Of a DNA stretch of 64,000 nucleotides, positions 9,401 through 16,550 are shown in pieces. Each line of letters opens with the position of its first letter. Position 1 is the first letter of the stretch. This stretch comes from Cloacimonetes bacterium UBA6097 (GTDB lineage Bacteria > Cloacimonadota > Cloacimonadia > Cloacimonadales > Cloacimonadaceae): assembly GCA_002435865.1 (NCBI GenBank), contig DIWV01000007.1, forward strand, positions 239,611 through 303,610, read 5' to 3'. Both the position numbers and the translations under genes were made by a program. The notes beneath the pieces are model-generated. The model saw nothing but the letters and a program-made list of their open reading frames with translations. It did no database searches and was not told the origin of the DNA.

Positions 9401-9937
9401 CCTGATTCCGGGGAAGTATCTGCTGATGCCGGAACAGCTGACTTTTCTATAGATTCCAATTACGATTGGGCTATATCTGAATTTACACCCTGGTTTTCTG
9501 TATCTCCAATGACTGGTACCGGCGCAGGCACCTTTACGGTAACATATGAGGAGAATACTTCACCAATTGCACGTACTGCTATAATCACCGTAACCGCCGG
9601 TACAGTGATTCAGACTATACCCTTTACCCAGTTAGGTGTTGTAGGAAACGACGATGAAGTTGAGTTACCTTATCCGATGATAAGCGTTTATCCCAATCCA
9701 TTTGCAGGTTCCACTAACATCAGATTACATGTTAAGGACGGTATTGATGCCAGTCTTGATGTGTATTCAATTAAAGGTCAGCATGTGAAGACATTAGGTT
9801 CTTATAAGAAAGGTAATCATGAAATAGTCTGGAATGGCAAAGATGAAAAAGGCAAGACTTGCTCCAGTGGTTTCTACTTTATCAGGTATAAGAGTGCAGA
9901 AGCCAACAAGACAGTAAAAGTCTTATTGATGCAATAA
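6419..9937 (+). CDS. Giant secreted protein: Fn3-like modules, eight PEGA-like repeats, BACON-like domain, C-terminal sorting domain
   Basis: 1172 residues from the ATG at 6419, chosen because GGAGG lies just upstream; an earlier in-frame ATG at 6365 lacks a site. Order: signal peptide (TFLLIVLMLITLTSMFALTGA), a unique beta-rich region, two fibronectin-III-like modules (near residues 200-400), eight consecutive PEGA-like repeats of 71-73 residues (consensus PTGAAIYKDAVDTGFTTPHQF), a BACON-like module (VTPDSGEVSADAGTADFSI), and a type-IX-like sorting domain starting YPNPFAGSTNI and ending in KVLLMQ. PEGA modules are thought to bind surface glycans or cell wall. The likely role is a cell-surface stalk or adhesin (inference). 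It is monocistronic, with a promoter at 6177 and a strong terminator at 9961. Confidence 0.88.
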   Translation: MNKTTFLLIVLMLITLTSMFALTGAVRFIDAAASPLTKAVLDIEAVPLLGAGYTVTFPTSANRWRYQYYRDGGDGIISPLDANGAPTGDDLIATATNAYTTGTVALSPGNVWQPTAAIFAEYPGTGNTYIPTAGGYTGDKVFLRIFNANTIALATKSIAFTALYTLTTATTQTIQPYIPAYGWSNWELISPLTLNPAVIVSPANGAVGVSNTGVDLTWSAGTGIVPTGYKVYFGTDTPPTNIVNGTIQTGTTYSTGALLNSQLYYWKIVPIADTLEAADCPIWAFSTTLEINPDPAINPSPATGTTVYSETFPYNQTLSWSPATTGQAPTGYKLYWNGSITAEDLGNVLTVSKNIPAAGPYTWKIVPYYVEPTTRKVTTGRAVPVYLNKSRTNSRGDAINCPTWTFTAAMTQYYTVDITSAPTGAAIYVNGVNSGFTTPHQFSMVQFSSATYTVQMAGYTWVPTSFVVTNIQSNQTRNFVGTLQTFSVLIGSTPVDADIYVNGVDSGFNTPYNFTMNYGTSATYTVQKPGYTWAPAQFVVTNITANANQTFVGTIMTYTVDITSTPTGAAIYKDAVNTGFTTPHQFVMNYGTSGTYTVQMAGYTWAPTSLVVTNIAANTSQNFVGTLMTYTVDITSTPAGAAIYKNAVDTGFTTPHQFVMNYGTSGTYTVQMAGYTWAPTNFVVTNIMANTSQNFVGTIITYTVNITSTPTDADIYVDGVDSGFNTPHIFTMNYGTSATYTVQRVNCSGWTPTNFVVTNIMANTSQNFVGTIITYTVDITSAPTDSDIYVNGIDSGFNTPHQFVLDYGMSATYTVQMAGYTWAPANFVVTNITANTSQNFVGTILTYTVDITSTPTGAAIYKDAVDTGFTTPHQFVMNYGTSGTYTVQMAGYTWVPVDFVVTNIMANTSQNFVGTLMDYTVDITSTPTNADIYVDGVDSGFNTPYQFIMNYGAGATFTVQMAGYIFTPDIFVVTNIMANTSQEFTGTAIYVTVTPDSGEVSADAGTADFSIDSNYDWAISEFTPWFSVSPMTGTGAGTFTVTYEENTSPIARTAIITVTAGTVIQTIPFTQLGVVGNDDEVELPYPMISVYPNPFAGSTNIRLHVKDGIDASLDVYSIKGQHVKTLGSYKKGNHEIVWNGKDEKGKTCSSGFYFIRYKSAEANKTVKVLLMQ
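7655..9382 (+). repeat. Eight tandem coding repeats of about 216 bp (PEGA-like)
   Basis: Eight in-frame copies: six of 72 codons, one of 73 and the last of 71. Copies 3, 4 and 7 form one near-identical type (IYKDAV/IYKNAV, TPHQFVMNYGTSGTY). Copies 2, 5, 6 and 8 form a second type (DIYVDG/DIYVNG, GFNTP). Copy 1 is intermediate. The alternation suggests duplication of multi-repeat blocks or gene conversion. Confidence 0.9.
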
Positions 9938-9957
9938 TAATAAAATTCGAATAATAA

Positions 9958-9998
9958 AAAAGGAGTATGAAGCACTAGCCTCATACTCCTTTTTTTTA
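9958..9998 (+). terminator. Rho-independent terminator, probably bidirectional
   Basis: A perfect 10-bp stem AGGAGTATGA / TCATACTCCT with a 10-base loop is flanked by A-rich and T-rich runs. It can end both the PEGA-protein transcript and the converging HAD phosphatase transcript. Confidence 0.88.
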
Positions 9999-10009
9999 TT
10001 GATAGCAAT

Positions 10010-10855
10010 TTAGTATATAGTTTTTAACCAGTGCTTTACTGCTTCAGCAAAGCCATGATTATTATAATCTGCAACAACCTGATATTTTCCGGTAAGTTCT
10101 TCCGGAGCATTCGATGTTACATAGGCATTGTCAGTCAGTTGAAGCATATCAGTATCGTTGTAGTCATTTCCAATCACCATCAGGTTTTCTTTCTTGATAC
10201 TGAGCAAATCCAACAGATATTCAACTGCACTTCCCTTAGAAACTTCAGTTGAGAATATCTCTATCCACAGAGACTTATGGTCAATGGGAGAGGTGGTCCT
10301 GATTACTTTTAGAGGATATAGCAAACTGATTAGTTGAGCATATAGATTTGTTTCTCTTTCATCTGCTACTACCAAAAATTGTGTTCCTTCCTTCCATGGC
10401 AGAGCAGTTTTGTGGTCCCATTCCAATCCAAATTCCTGATAAAATCCGATTCTGCGATAGAAATCAGGTAATCCTTTACCCCTTACAGCCAGAAAATGAT
10501 GATTTTCAGGGATAGGTGCGTGAAACATAAAGTCTTCATTGAGTTTCAGAAGCTTGTTAAATGTAACTTCAATCTGGTCTTTGCTGATGTGCCTGGTTAG
10601 TATAATCTCTTGTGTAAGCCAATTCATAACACCGGCACCTGTGGAAAAAACAATATAATCAAAAGGAGTATCTGAGGAAACTACTTTTTTTAGGGAGTAT
10701 AATGACCTGCCGGTTGCTGCTACCCTGCAGACGTTGGCTTCACCCAACATCTTTAGCGCTTCCCAATTCTGGTCAGATATAGTATGGTCAATATTGAGCA
10801 ATGTTCCGTCTAAGTCAGTAACACAAATATGCGAAAAAGTTTTCTTGCTTAACAT
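10010..10855 (-). CDS. HAD-superfamily (Cof-type, subclass IIB) phosphatase
   Basis: 281 residues, the usual length for Cof-like sugar- or nucleotide-phosphate phosphatases. Motif I is DLDGT (nucleophile Asp14, acid/base Asp16), motif II is the ATGR Thr, motif III Lys lies in HKSLWIEIF, and motif IV is GNDYNDTDML with the Mg-binding Asp pair. The C2-type cap sits between motifs II and III. The substrate cannot be read from sequence. It follows the pyridoxal-kinase-like gene by 25 bases on the same strand, so the two are probably cotranscribed; a role in dephosphorylating a phosphorylated cofactor intermediate is only a guess from this pairing. No strong ribosome site is seen before the ATG. 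Confidence 0.85.
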   Translation of the reverse strand: MLSKKTFSHICVTDLDGTLLNIDHTISDQNWEALKMLGEANVCRVAATGRSLYSLKKVVSSDTPFDYIVFSTGAGVMNWLTQEIILTRHISKDQIEVTFNKLLKLNEDFMFHAPIPENHHFLAVRGKGLPDFYRRIGFYQEFGLEWDHKTALPWKEGTQFLVVADERETNLYAQLISLLYPLKVIRTTSPIDHKSLWIEIFSTEVSKGSAVEYLLDLLSIKKENLMVIGNDYNDTDMLQLTDNAYVTSNAPEELTGKYQVVADYNNHGFAEAVKHWLKTIY

Positions 10856-10880
10856 AACAGGTTAATTCAGCATACTCAAA

Positions 10881-11741
10881 TCACGGCTTTGGTAAGCGGT
10901 TCAATACAGTTTCCAGGCTGATACCCTCATTCACAGGAGATTTTAAAGCTATAGTGGCTTCTATTGCTTCACACATAAACTTAACAGTTTTATCAACGGC
11001 AGGGAATAAACCGGATCCTTTAAGAAGGAGACAAGTTAGAACAGAAGCAAAGATATCTCCGGTTCCGGGGTAGTTGACAGAGTAATGCCTGCAAAAGCTT
11101 CGATGGATATAATTGCGGGTTTTGTCGTAGCAGACAACAGAAGTAAGTTCTGAATTACTTTCGTCCGGAACATTGGTAATAACGATTTGTTCAGGACCAA
11201 ATTGAGACAATCTTTTACACCAGTTTTCTACTTCCTGAAGCTTAATTACAGATTGATAAGGTTCTTTCAGCAAAAATGCTGCTTCTGTAAGGTTGGGAGC
11301 AATTAAATCCGCATGAGAAATCAAATTCTGCATGGAAATGATGATATCTTTATTATAGCACGGATATAACTCTCCATCATCAGCCATCACGGGATCAACA
11401 ACTATAAACGTTCCGGATTTCTTAAACATATTGATAGCTTCTATAACCACATCGACTTGTTTTTCTGAGCTTAAAAAACCACTGTAAACTGCATTAAATG
11501 CCAGTCCCAGGTCAGACCAGTGCCTTAGAAATGCTTCCAGATGTTCAGTCATATCTACCATCTGGTATCCTTTATGTTCTGTGTTGGAGGATAAAATTGC
11601 TGTGGGAAGAACTGTAATTGGTATGCCCATTGCGTGCATAATTGGGATAATTGACATCAGTGAAGTGTTACTGTGTCCAGCTAAATCGTTGATCACCAAA
11701 ACACGATTATTGTGATTTGAATTGTCGCGGGAATTCTGCAT
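10881..11741 (-). CDS. Pyridoxal/pyridoxamine kinase-like protein (PdxY/PdxK type, ribokinase fold)
   Basis: 286 residues. The N-terminus RVLVINDLAGHSNTSLMSII matches the substrate-binding opening of pyridoxal kinases. GFLSSEKQ resembles the GYLGSxxQ motif, DPVMADDGELY the conserved DPVMGDxGxLY, APNLTEAAFL follows, and the ribokinase anion hole and catalytic Asp are in YPGTGDIF. The family phosphorylates B6 vitamers with ATP in the cytoplasm (salvage of pyridoxal phosphate). Differences from the textbook motifs (MADDG for MGDxG) leave room for another hydroxymethyl substrate. AAGGAAG and CAGG precede the ATG. It is the first gene of a two-gene unit with the HAD phosphatase. Confidence 0.82.
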   Translation of the reverse strand: MQNSRDNSNHNNRVLVINDLAGHSNTSLMSIIPIMHAMGIPITVLPTAILSSNTEHKGYQMVDMTEHLEAFLRHWSDLGLAFNAVYSGFLSSEKQVDVVIEAINMFKKSGTFIVVDPVMADDGELYPCYNKDIIISMQNLISHADLIAPNLTEAAFLLKEPYQSVIKLQEVENWCKRLSQFGPEQIVITNVPDESNSELTSVVCYDKTRNYIHRSFCRHYSVNYPGTGDIFASVLTCLLLKGSGLFPAVDKTVKFMCEAIEATIALKSPVNEGISLETVLNRLPKP

Positions 11742-11906
11742 ACCTGTTATCTTCCTTTTCGGTTAAGCTCTGATATTTCCTGAACAAACTCTCTTAATCA
11801 ATAAATCTATCAATCAAAGCATTGACGTTACAAAAGATATCTTCAAAATGTCAAGTAAAAGGACAGACATGAATCTTTACATCATCTCATGTACTTCGGT
11901 AGTTTT

Positions 11907-11968
11907 ACCCGGATACTTCCCGGGTTTAACCCGGGAATCACCCGGGAACTACCCGGGAACTACCCGGT
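11907..11968. repeat. Iterated CCCGGG palindrome in intergenic DNA
   Basis: Five CCCGGG-type units occur within about 60 bases: TTCCCGGGTTTAACCCGGGAA forms a hairpin and two further ACCCGGGAACT units repeat directly. The element lies between divergent genes and is much richer in G+C than its surroundings. The design (short unit iterated and inverted) is like the GGGGTATCTAA family but the sequence is unrelated. Apart from this and a weak promoter, the 11742-12111 gap shows nothing. Confidence 0.65.
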
Positions 11969-12003
11969 GTGTGGTTAAGAAATAAGTCTGCAAGATAAAA
12001 TTC

Positions 12004-12033
12004 TTGACATATGCAAGAGGTTATTTTTTAAAT
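12004..12033 (+). promoter_or_regulatory. Possible promoter of the histidine kinase gene
   Basis: TTGACA at 12004 is a perfect -35 box. The best -10 with an 18-base spacer is TTAAAT (four of six), so the assignment is tentative. The transcript would start about 70 bases before the ATG at 12112. Confidence 0.4.
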
Positions 12034-12111
12034 GATTATCTTAGCTGGTGCTTTTATCATATTTCAAAGCGTTGAATTTGAAAGATTTAGCTAATTTCTC
12101 AAGGAGTTTTC

Positions 12112-13230
12112 ATGAATATCGGATTTTTAAAACAATGTAAGTTGTTTGAACAAATGTCAGAAGAAGAGATAAATATTACTATTGATGGTTTGAAGACACT
12201 CGTTGTACCGACCGGTAAATCTGTAATTGCGGAACATACGTTAGGAGATAGTCTTTTTGTAATCGTTAAAGGTTCTGTAGAAATAAACAAGGAAATTGCA
12301 GAAAATGATGAGGATATGGTAGCGCAACTCAAAGTCATGCAGCCCGGAGAATTCTTTGGTGAAATGTCTTTGCTTGATAATGAGCCACGCAGTGCCAATG
12401 TAATCTCAAGAGATAATGTAGAACTTCTGGTCATACCCAAAGAGAGATTCCTGAATATAGCGTATTCTAATCCGAAAGTATTGTTTAACCTGATTAGAAC
12501 TTTGTCCTGGAGATTGAGAGATACAAACCAGAAATTTGCTGAAGTCATGGAAAAACTGATAGCCCAAAACCGCCTGATGGCTATTGGTATGGCTGCCAGT
12601 AAAATTATTCATGATATCAAAACACCTCTTACTGTTATTGTGCTTGCTGCAGAATTAATTGAAAGCCTTTATCCCGAAAGTAAGGAATTTGCCAAAAATA
12701 TAGTGAGCCAAACTCATGTAATCGACCAAATGGTGCGGGAGATATTGGACTTTGCCAAAGGCAAATCAACTCCCATTACACCTCAAAAAGTTAATCTTAT
12801 TACATTCTTTGATGATATTGAGGCTACTATTGGTCAAACTCTTTCAGGAAGAGACATTGATTTTGCTATAAACAACAAAGTTAATGAGGATGTCTTTTTT
12901 GATGAATCAAAGATTCGCAGAGTATTGGGTAATTTAATCAAAAACAGCTCTGAGGCTATCGAAAATAATGGCTTTATTCATATTGATGCCAGGTTTGAAG
13001 ATAAAGTATTATACTTTGTGGTCAGTGACAATGGCTATGGTATTTCAGAACATATCAGAGCAAACTTGTTTAGCCCTTTCCTGTCTGAGGGGAAACCTTC
13101 AGGTACAGGTCTGGGGCTTGCCATTTCGAAAAAATTAATAAGTGAACACAAAGGTACAATTGAATATGAACCCAATCAACCCCAAGGTACTATCTTTACT
13201 ATTAAGCTTCCGCAACAGAATATAAAATAA
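12112..13230 (+). CDS. Cyclic-nucleotide-binding-domain histidine kinase
   Basis: 372 residues, no membrane segment. Residues 1-130 are a CRP/cNMP-type beta-roll (LGDSLFVIVKGSVEI, then PGEFFGEMSLLDNEPRSANV, the phosphate-binding cassette). A HisKA helix pair follows with H-box SKIIHDIKTPL (His167), then HATPase with N box NLIKNSSEAI, G1 DNGYGI and G2 GTGLGL near residue 340. It therefore autophosphorylates in response to an intracellular ligand; whether cAMP, cGMP, c-di-nucleotide or another ligand cannot be told. No receiver domain or response regulator is nearby, so it is an orphan kinase. AAGGAG precedes the ATG. The next gene downstream is rpmB, 67 bases on. Confidence 0.92.
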   Translation: MNIGFLKQCKLFEQMSEEEINITIDGLKTLVVPTGKSVIAEHTLGDSLFVIVKGSVEINKEIAENDEDMVAQLKVMQPGEFFGEMSLLDNEPRSANVISRDNVELLVIPKERFLNIAYSNPKVLFNLIRTLSWRLRDTNQKFAEVMEKLIAQNRLMAIGMAASKIIHDIKTPLTVIVLAAELIESLYPESKEFAKNIVSQTHVIDQMVREILDFAKGKSTPITPQKVNLITFFDDIEATIGQTLSGRDIDFAINNKVNEDVFFDESKIRRVLGNLIKNSSEAIENNGFIHIDARFEDKVLYFVVSDNGYGISEHIRANLFSPFLSEGKPSGTGLGLAISKKLISEHKGTIEYEPNQPQGTIFTIKLPQQNIK

Positions 13231-13297
13231 ATACTTGTCAAAAATCCTGTCATTAATTTGTTTGACCTAAATTGAATAACCGAGGACGGTGAAAATT

Positions 13298-13486
13298 ATG
13301 AGAATATGTGATATCTGTGGAAAAGCACCAATGGTTGGTAATCATCGCTCACACGCAATGAATGCCTCCAAACGCCGTTTTTACCCCAATTTGCATGAAA
13401 TGAAAGCTGAATATAAGGGAATAATAGGCAGATATAAAGTCTGTAGCTCCTGCTTAAAAGCCAATAAAATCAGGAAAATTATTTAA
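13298..13486 (+). CDS. rpmB: 50S ribosomal protein L28
   Basis: 62 residues beginning MRICDICGKAPMVGNHRSHA and ending with basic KIRKII. The start is the ATG at 13298 with GAGG fourteen bases upstream; a GTG at 13289 would add a non-family MKI extension. Two CxxC pairs (CDIC and CSSC) show the zinc-binding form of L28; many bacteria also carry a zinc-independent copy elsewhere. L28 sits near the E-site side of the large subunit and helps assembly. It is a single gene closed by a strong terminator shared with the converging recX. Confidence 0.96.
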   Translation: MRICDICGKAPMVGNHRSHAMNASKRRFYPNLHEMKAEYKGIIGRYKVCSSCLKANKIRKII

Positions 13487-13512
13487 GAAACCTATTCTTA
13501 CCAGTATATAAG

Positions 13513-13541
13513 AAAACCGCATTGCATAGTGCGGTTTTTTT
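13513..13541. terminator. Bidirectional terminator between rpmB and recX
   Basis: Stem AAAACCGCA / TGCGGTTTT with an 8-base loop, followed by T7 on the plus strand and with A-rich DNA on the other side. It reaches the last bases of recX, so the two transcripts meet here. Confidence 0.85.
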
Positions 13542-14169
13542 ATTTCTTAGGCCAGATTATCTTAATCAGGACATCCCTGGCATCATCCATGTCAAACCCC
13601 TTTCTGTATAAAGCAGACAAACACTTATCATAGCAATCTCTTTGGTCAAGCCTGCAATATCTTTGAAATGCCTTTTCTGCCTGGGTTTTCAGGATTGACT
13701 TTTGTTCCTCTGGAACGCTTAATTCTTCCAGTATTGGCTCCCACATGTTTGCCGGAAGTCTCTTTTCAATCATCTTGGTTTTGATTTGGAAAGGACTCTT
13801 TTGCCTGATTAAGAGGGATTCAATCAACATACGGCAGTATCTTGTATCGTCAATGTAGTTCTTCTTTAAAGCTTCTGAGATGCATAACTCAATAATGGAT
13901 GAATGAAATTGATATTTTTTTAGATAAGATTTACTTTCTAAAACAGAATGTTCCTGTCTGGATAACCAGTCCAGCAGCTTTTTCCAGGCAGTTCTTTGCA
14001 GCTCATCCTGCAGGAATTTAGCTTCAGAATCAGTGATATCAATACTGCCGATATGGTAATGAAAGAGCGTCCGAAGTACTTTTTCGGGAAGAGTACCCCA
14101 GACGCTGATCTCAATCTTTATCAGGCAATTGCGGTCTTTATCAGACTTCTTCCAGATTGTCAGAATCAT
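13540..14169 (-). CDS. recX: RecX regulatory protein
   Basis: 209 residues, typical of RecX, made almost wholly of helices arranged as three-helix repeats. The marker motif YIDDTRYCRMLIESLL corresponds to the conserved (D)DxxYAxxxv of RecX, followed by the KxMxxKRLP region. RecX binds the RecA filament and limits its activity. The annotated ATG lies 29 bases inside recA and lacks a clear ribosome site, which suggests translational coupling; a slightly later start cannot be excluded. It is the last gene of the DUF355-thpR-recA-recX series. Confidence 0.88.
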   Translation of the reverse strand: MILTIWKKSDKDRNCLIKIEISVWGTLPEKVLRTLFHYHIGSIDITDSEAKFLQDELQRTAWKKLLDWLSRQEHSVLESKSYLKKYQFHSSIIELCISEALKKNYIDDTRYCRMLIESLLIRQKSPFQIKTKMIEKRLPANMWEPILEELSVPEEQKSILKTQAEKAFQRYCRLDQRDCYDKCLSALYRKGFDMDDARDVLIKIIWPKK

Positions 14170-15196
14170 CTGTTTCAGGAGATATGGGAATGTTTTCCGG
14201 TTTAATAACAGCCTTCAGTTGTGAGGTTATCTGTTCAATTAATTCAGGATTTTCTTTAAGATAAATCTTTGTCTTATCGGCACCTTGCCCCAGTCTTATC
14301 TCGCCATAAGAAAACCATGATCCGCTTTTCTTAATAATGTCATGCTGGCTGCCCATATCCAAAAGAATATCCAGATTAGAGATACCTTCTCCAAAAATAA
14401 TTGGGAACTCAATTGTCTTAAACGGTGGTGCAAATTTGTTTTTTACAATCTTTACCCTCGTACGTGAACCAATAACCTGATTCTCTCCACCTGCATCTTT
14501 AATAGCGCCTGCATTACGGACTTCAATCCGGACTGATGAATAAAACTTCAGTGCAACACCACCAGTTGTTGTTTCAGGATTAACATACGGCGGAGCTCCG
14601 ATTTTCATGCGAGTCTGGTTGATAAACAGAACAGAAGTATTGGATTTTGAGACTATAGCAGTCAGCTTTCTTAAAGCTTGCGACATGAGTCTTGCCTGCA
14701 ATCCCACATGGCTGTCTCCCATATTACCTTCAATTTCCTGGCGGGGAACTAATGCTGCTACAGAATCTACAACTATTAAATCAATGGCACTGCTTCTGAC
14801 CAAAGTTTCCACTATTTCCAATGCTTGTTCACCACCATCAGGCTGAGACAATAACAGGTTTTCAATGTCTACTCCAATCTTTTTGGCATAGTAAACATCC
14901 AAAGCATGTTCTGCATCTATATATGCTACGGTTCCGCCTTTCATTTGAGCCTGAGCGGTTATGTGCAGAGCCAGAGTGGTCTTTCCTGAAGCTTCAGCTC
15001 CATAGATTTCTGTAACTCTTCCTCTTGGGATTCCACCAATACCAAGAGCAAGGTCAAGATTTAATGCTCCGGTAGGAATGATATCAACAGCAGCTTTGGG
15101 ATTATCACCCAACCGCATTAATGTACCGATACCAAACTTCTTTTCAAGTTGCGTCATAGCAGTTTTGAGTGCTGTGTCCTTTGTTTTTTCCAGCAT
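14141..15196 (-). CDS. recA: Recombinase RecA
   Basis: 351 residues. Walker A is GAEASGKT at 66-73 (most bacteria have GPESSGKT), Walker B is LIVVDSVAALVP near 140-151, and loop L1 is EGNMGDSHVGLQARLMSQAL. The FINQTRMKIGAPPYVNPETT stretch is the L2 region, with PPYVN replacing the usual GVMFG. It forms nucleoprotein filaments for strand exchange and stimulates self-cleavage of LexA-type repressors, one candidate of which is at 59.1 kb. It starts 24 bases after thpR and overlaps recX. No LexA-like box is evident in the short gap upstream, so SOS control, if any, must act at the operon promoter. Confidence 0.98.
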   Translation of the reverse strand: MLEKTKDTALKTAMTQLEKKFGIGTLMRLGDNPKAAVDIIPTGALNLDLALGIGGIPRGRVTEIYGAEASGKTTLALHITAQAQMKGGTVAYIDAEHALDVYYAKKIGVDIENLLLSQPDGGEQALEIVETLVRSSAIDLIVVDSVAALVPRQEIEGNMGDSHVGLQARLMSQALRKLTAIVSKSNTSVLFINQTRMKIGAPPYVNPETTTGGVALKFYSSVRIEVRNAGAIKDAGGENQVIGSRTRVKIVKNKFAPPFKTIEFPIIFGEGISNLDILLDMGSQHDIIKKSGSWFSYGEIRLGQGADKTKIYLKENPELIEQITSQLKAVIKPENIPISPETDDSDNLEEV

Positions 15197-15220
15197 TGAT
15201 TCCTCCAGTTAATATATTAT

Positions 15221-15802
15221 TTATTTCTTGATCATGTTAAATTGTTGTAATGGCAGATATACAGGTCCTGTAGGTTTTAGTATACTTTGGTAAAACGTAA
15301 CAGTATCATAAAAAGCATAATCCTTAGGTAACTCTGACTTCATAATCTCCTGTTCCAGCCAGACAGGCTGAGGAGTTTTAATCCTGCCGGCAGTAATGTG
15401 CAGTTTTAATGATTTAGAATCAGGCTCTAAACCGAACTCTCTTACTGCTCTATTCAACTCTTTGGCAAAAGTGAAAATACCATTATTAGCAGATTCCATT
15501 TTTATCCAGATTAATCTCGGTTCCCTGGCAGGGAAAAGCTCAAAGCCCAAACATTTTAAATCAAAACAAGGTGTTTTTATTATAAGATTAAAAAGAGCAT
15601 CTTGCAGGTCAGGAATATCACCGCTGGGGGTTTCTCCTATAAACAGTAAAGTCAAATGCAGATTTTCAGGAGCTACCCAGTTAATCCCATTGTTGTGAAT
15701 TCTGCTCCAAACACTCAGATAATTTAAAACCGGTTGTTTATGAATATCGGGTATTTCAAGTGCAATAAAGGTCCTGAGTTGCATATTTTTTACAAAATCC
15801 AC
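15221..15802 (-). CDS. thpR: RNA 2',3'-cyclic phosphodiesterase (2H/LigT family)
   Basis: 193 residues with both HxT motifs of the 2H phosphoesterase fold, HLTLLF near residue 50 and HITAGR near residue 138. Members hydrolyse 2',3'-cyclic phosphate ends of RNA. The start is a GTG at 15802 with AGGA four bases before it; the ATG at 15784 (MQLRTFIALEIP) fits the family start better but has no ribosome site at proper distance, so the start is uncertain by six codons. It lies 18 bases after the DUF355 gene and 24 bases before recA; linkage of this family to recA is common in bacteria. Confidence 0.88.
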   Translation of the reverse strand: MDFVKNMQLRTFIALEIPDIHKQPVLNYLSVWSRIHNNGINWVAPENLHLTLLFIGETPSGDIPDLQDALFNLIIKTPCFDLKCLGFELFPAREPRLIWIKMESANNGIFTFAKELNRAVREFGLEPDSKSLKLHITAGRIKTPQPVWLEQEIMKSELPKDYAFYDTVTFYQSILKPTGPVYLPLQQFNMIKK

Positions 15803-15820
15803 AAATTCCTGATAGAGTTA

Positions 15821-16303
15821 TTATCTTTTATAGCCAATATCACGCAGGAATTTTTTCCTGTGTGTAATATCTGTATCAAGCTCTATACCTTTGGGACTAC
15901 TGCCGTCAATTACCCCTAAAACTCCTTTGCCTTGTTCAGTTTTAGCAATGATTACTTCAACAGGGTTAGCGGTTGCACAGAAGATATTAGCTACTTCACG
16001 ACACGCTTTGATTGAAGGGAGGAGATTGATGGGAAATGCATCTCTCATTACAATCAGAAATGTATGTCCTGCTCCAACACGAAGCATATTCTCCACAGCA
16101 ATCTCTATCAAATCGTTATCTGTGCCATCTTTACGAACCAGGCAAGGTCCGGAAGCTTCATTAAAAGCAATACCGAATTTAATTCCCGGCACACAATTAA
16201 TTGCTGCTTCGTATAAATCTTCAACAGTTTTTATAAAGTGAGACTGCCCAAAGATGATATTGCAATCCTGAGGAAACTTTAAAGGTTCTAATAGCAGTTC
16301 CAT
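15821..16303 (-). CDS. Adenosine-specific kinase family protein (DUF355)
   Basis: 160 residues, full length for the family described from archaeal structures as adenosine-binding and named adenosine-specific kinase. Conserved stretches include NIIFGQSHFIKTVEDLYEA, GIAFNEASGPCLVRKDG, GAGHTFLIVM and GVLGVIDGSSPKGIE. Reported activity for the family is thin, so the biochemical call is provisional while family membership is firm. GAGG precedes the ATG. It is the first gene of the unit with thpR, recA and recX, all closely spaced, so its promoter in the 247-base gap upstream probably serves recA. Confidence 0.85.
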   Translation of the reverse strand: MELLLEPLKFPQDCNIIFGQSHFIKTVEDLYEAAINCVPGIKFGIAFNEASGPCLVRKDGTDNDLIEIAVENMLRVGAGHTFLIVMRDAFPINLLPSIKACREVANIFCATANPVEVIIAKTEQGKGVLGVIDGSSPKGIELDTDITHRKKFLRDIGYKR

Positions 16304-16487
16304 AAATGACCTCTTATGCTGTCTTTTTAAATAAACGTTAACAACTCTCTATTGCCATATATAATCTAAGGTTAAATTTGTAAATACTTTTTTTGTTTGT
16401 TTTGATAGTATTGTTCACAGCATTATTTCTGCAGCTAAAGACCATAATATTCCAGTTGAGAAGATGCTTAAATGAATGAGAAAAGAC

Positions 16488-16517
16488 TTGACGGGAAAAG
16501 CCTTTTCAAAATGATAA
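16488..16517 (+). promoter_or_regulatory. Probable promoter of the pseudopilin-like gene
   Basis: TTGACG at 16488 and TGATAA at 16512 are separated by 18 bases. They lie about 35 bases before the ATG at 16551. Confidence 0.4.
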
Positions 16518-16550
16518 AATAACTAAGTATTAGAACTTTGGGAGTTAAAT

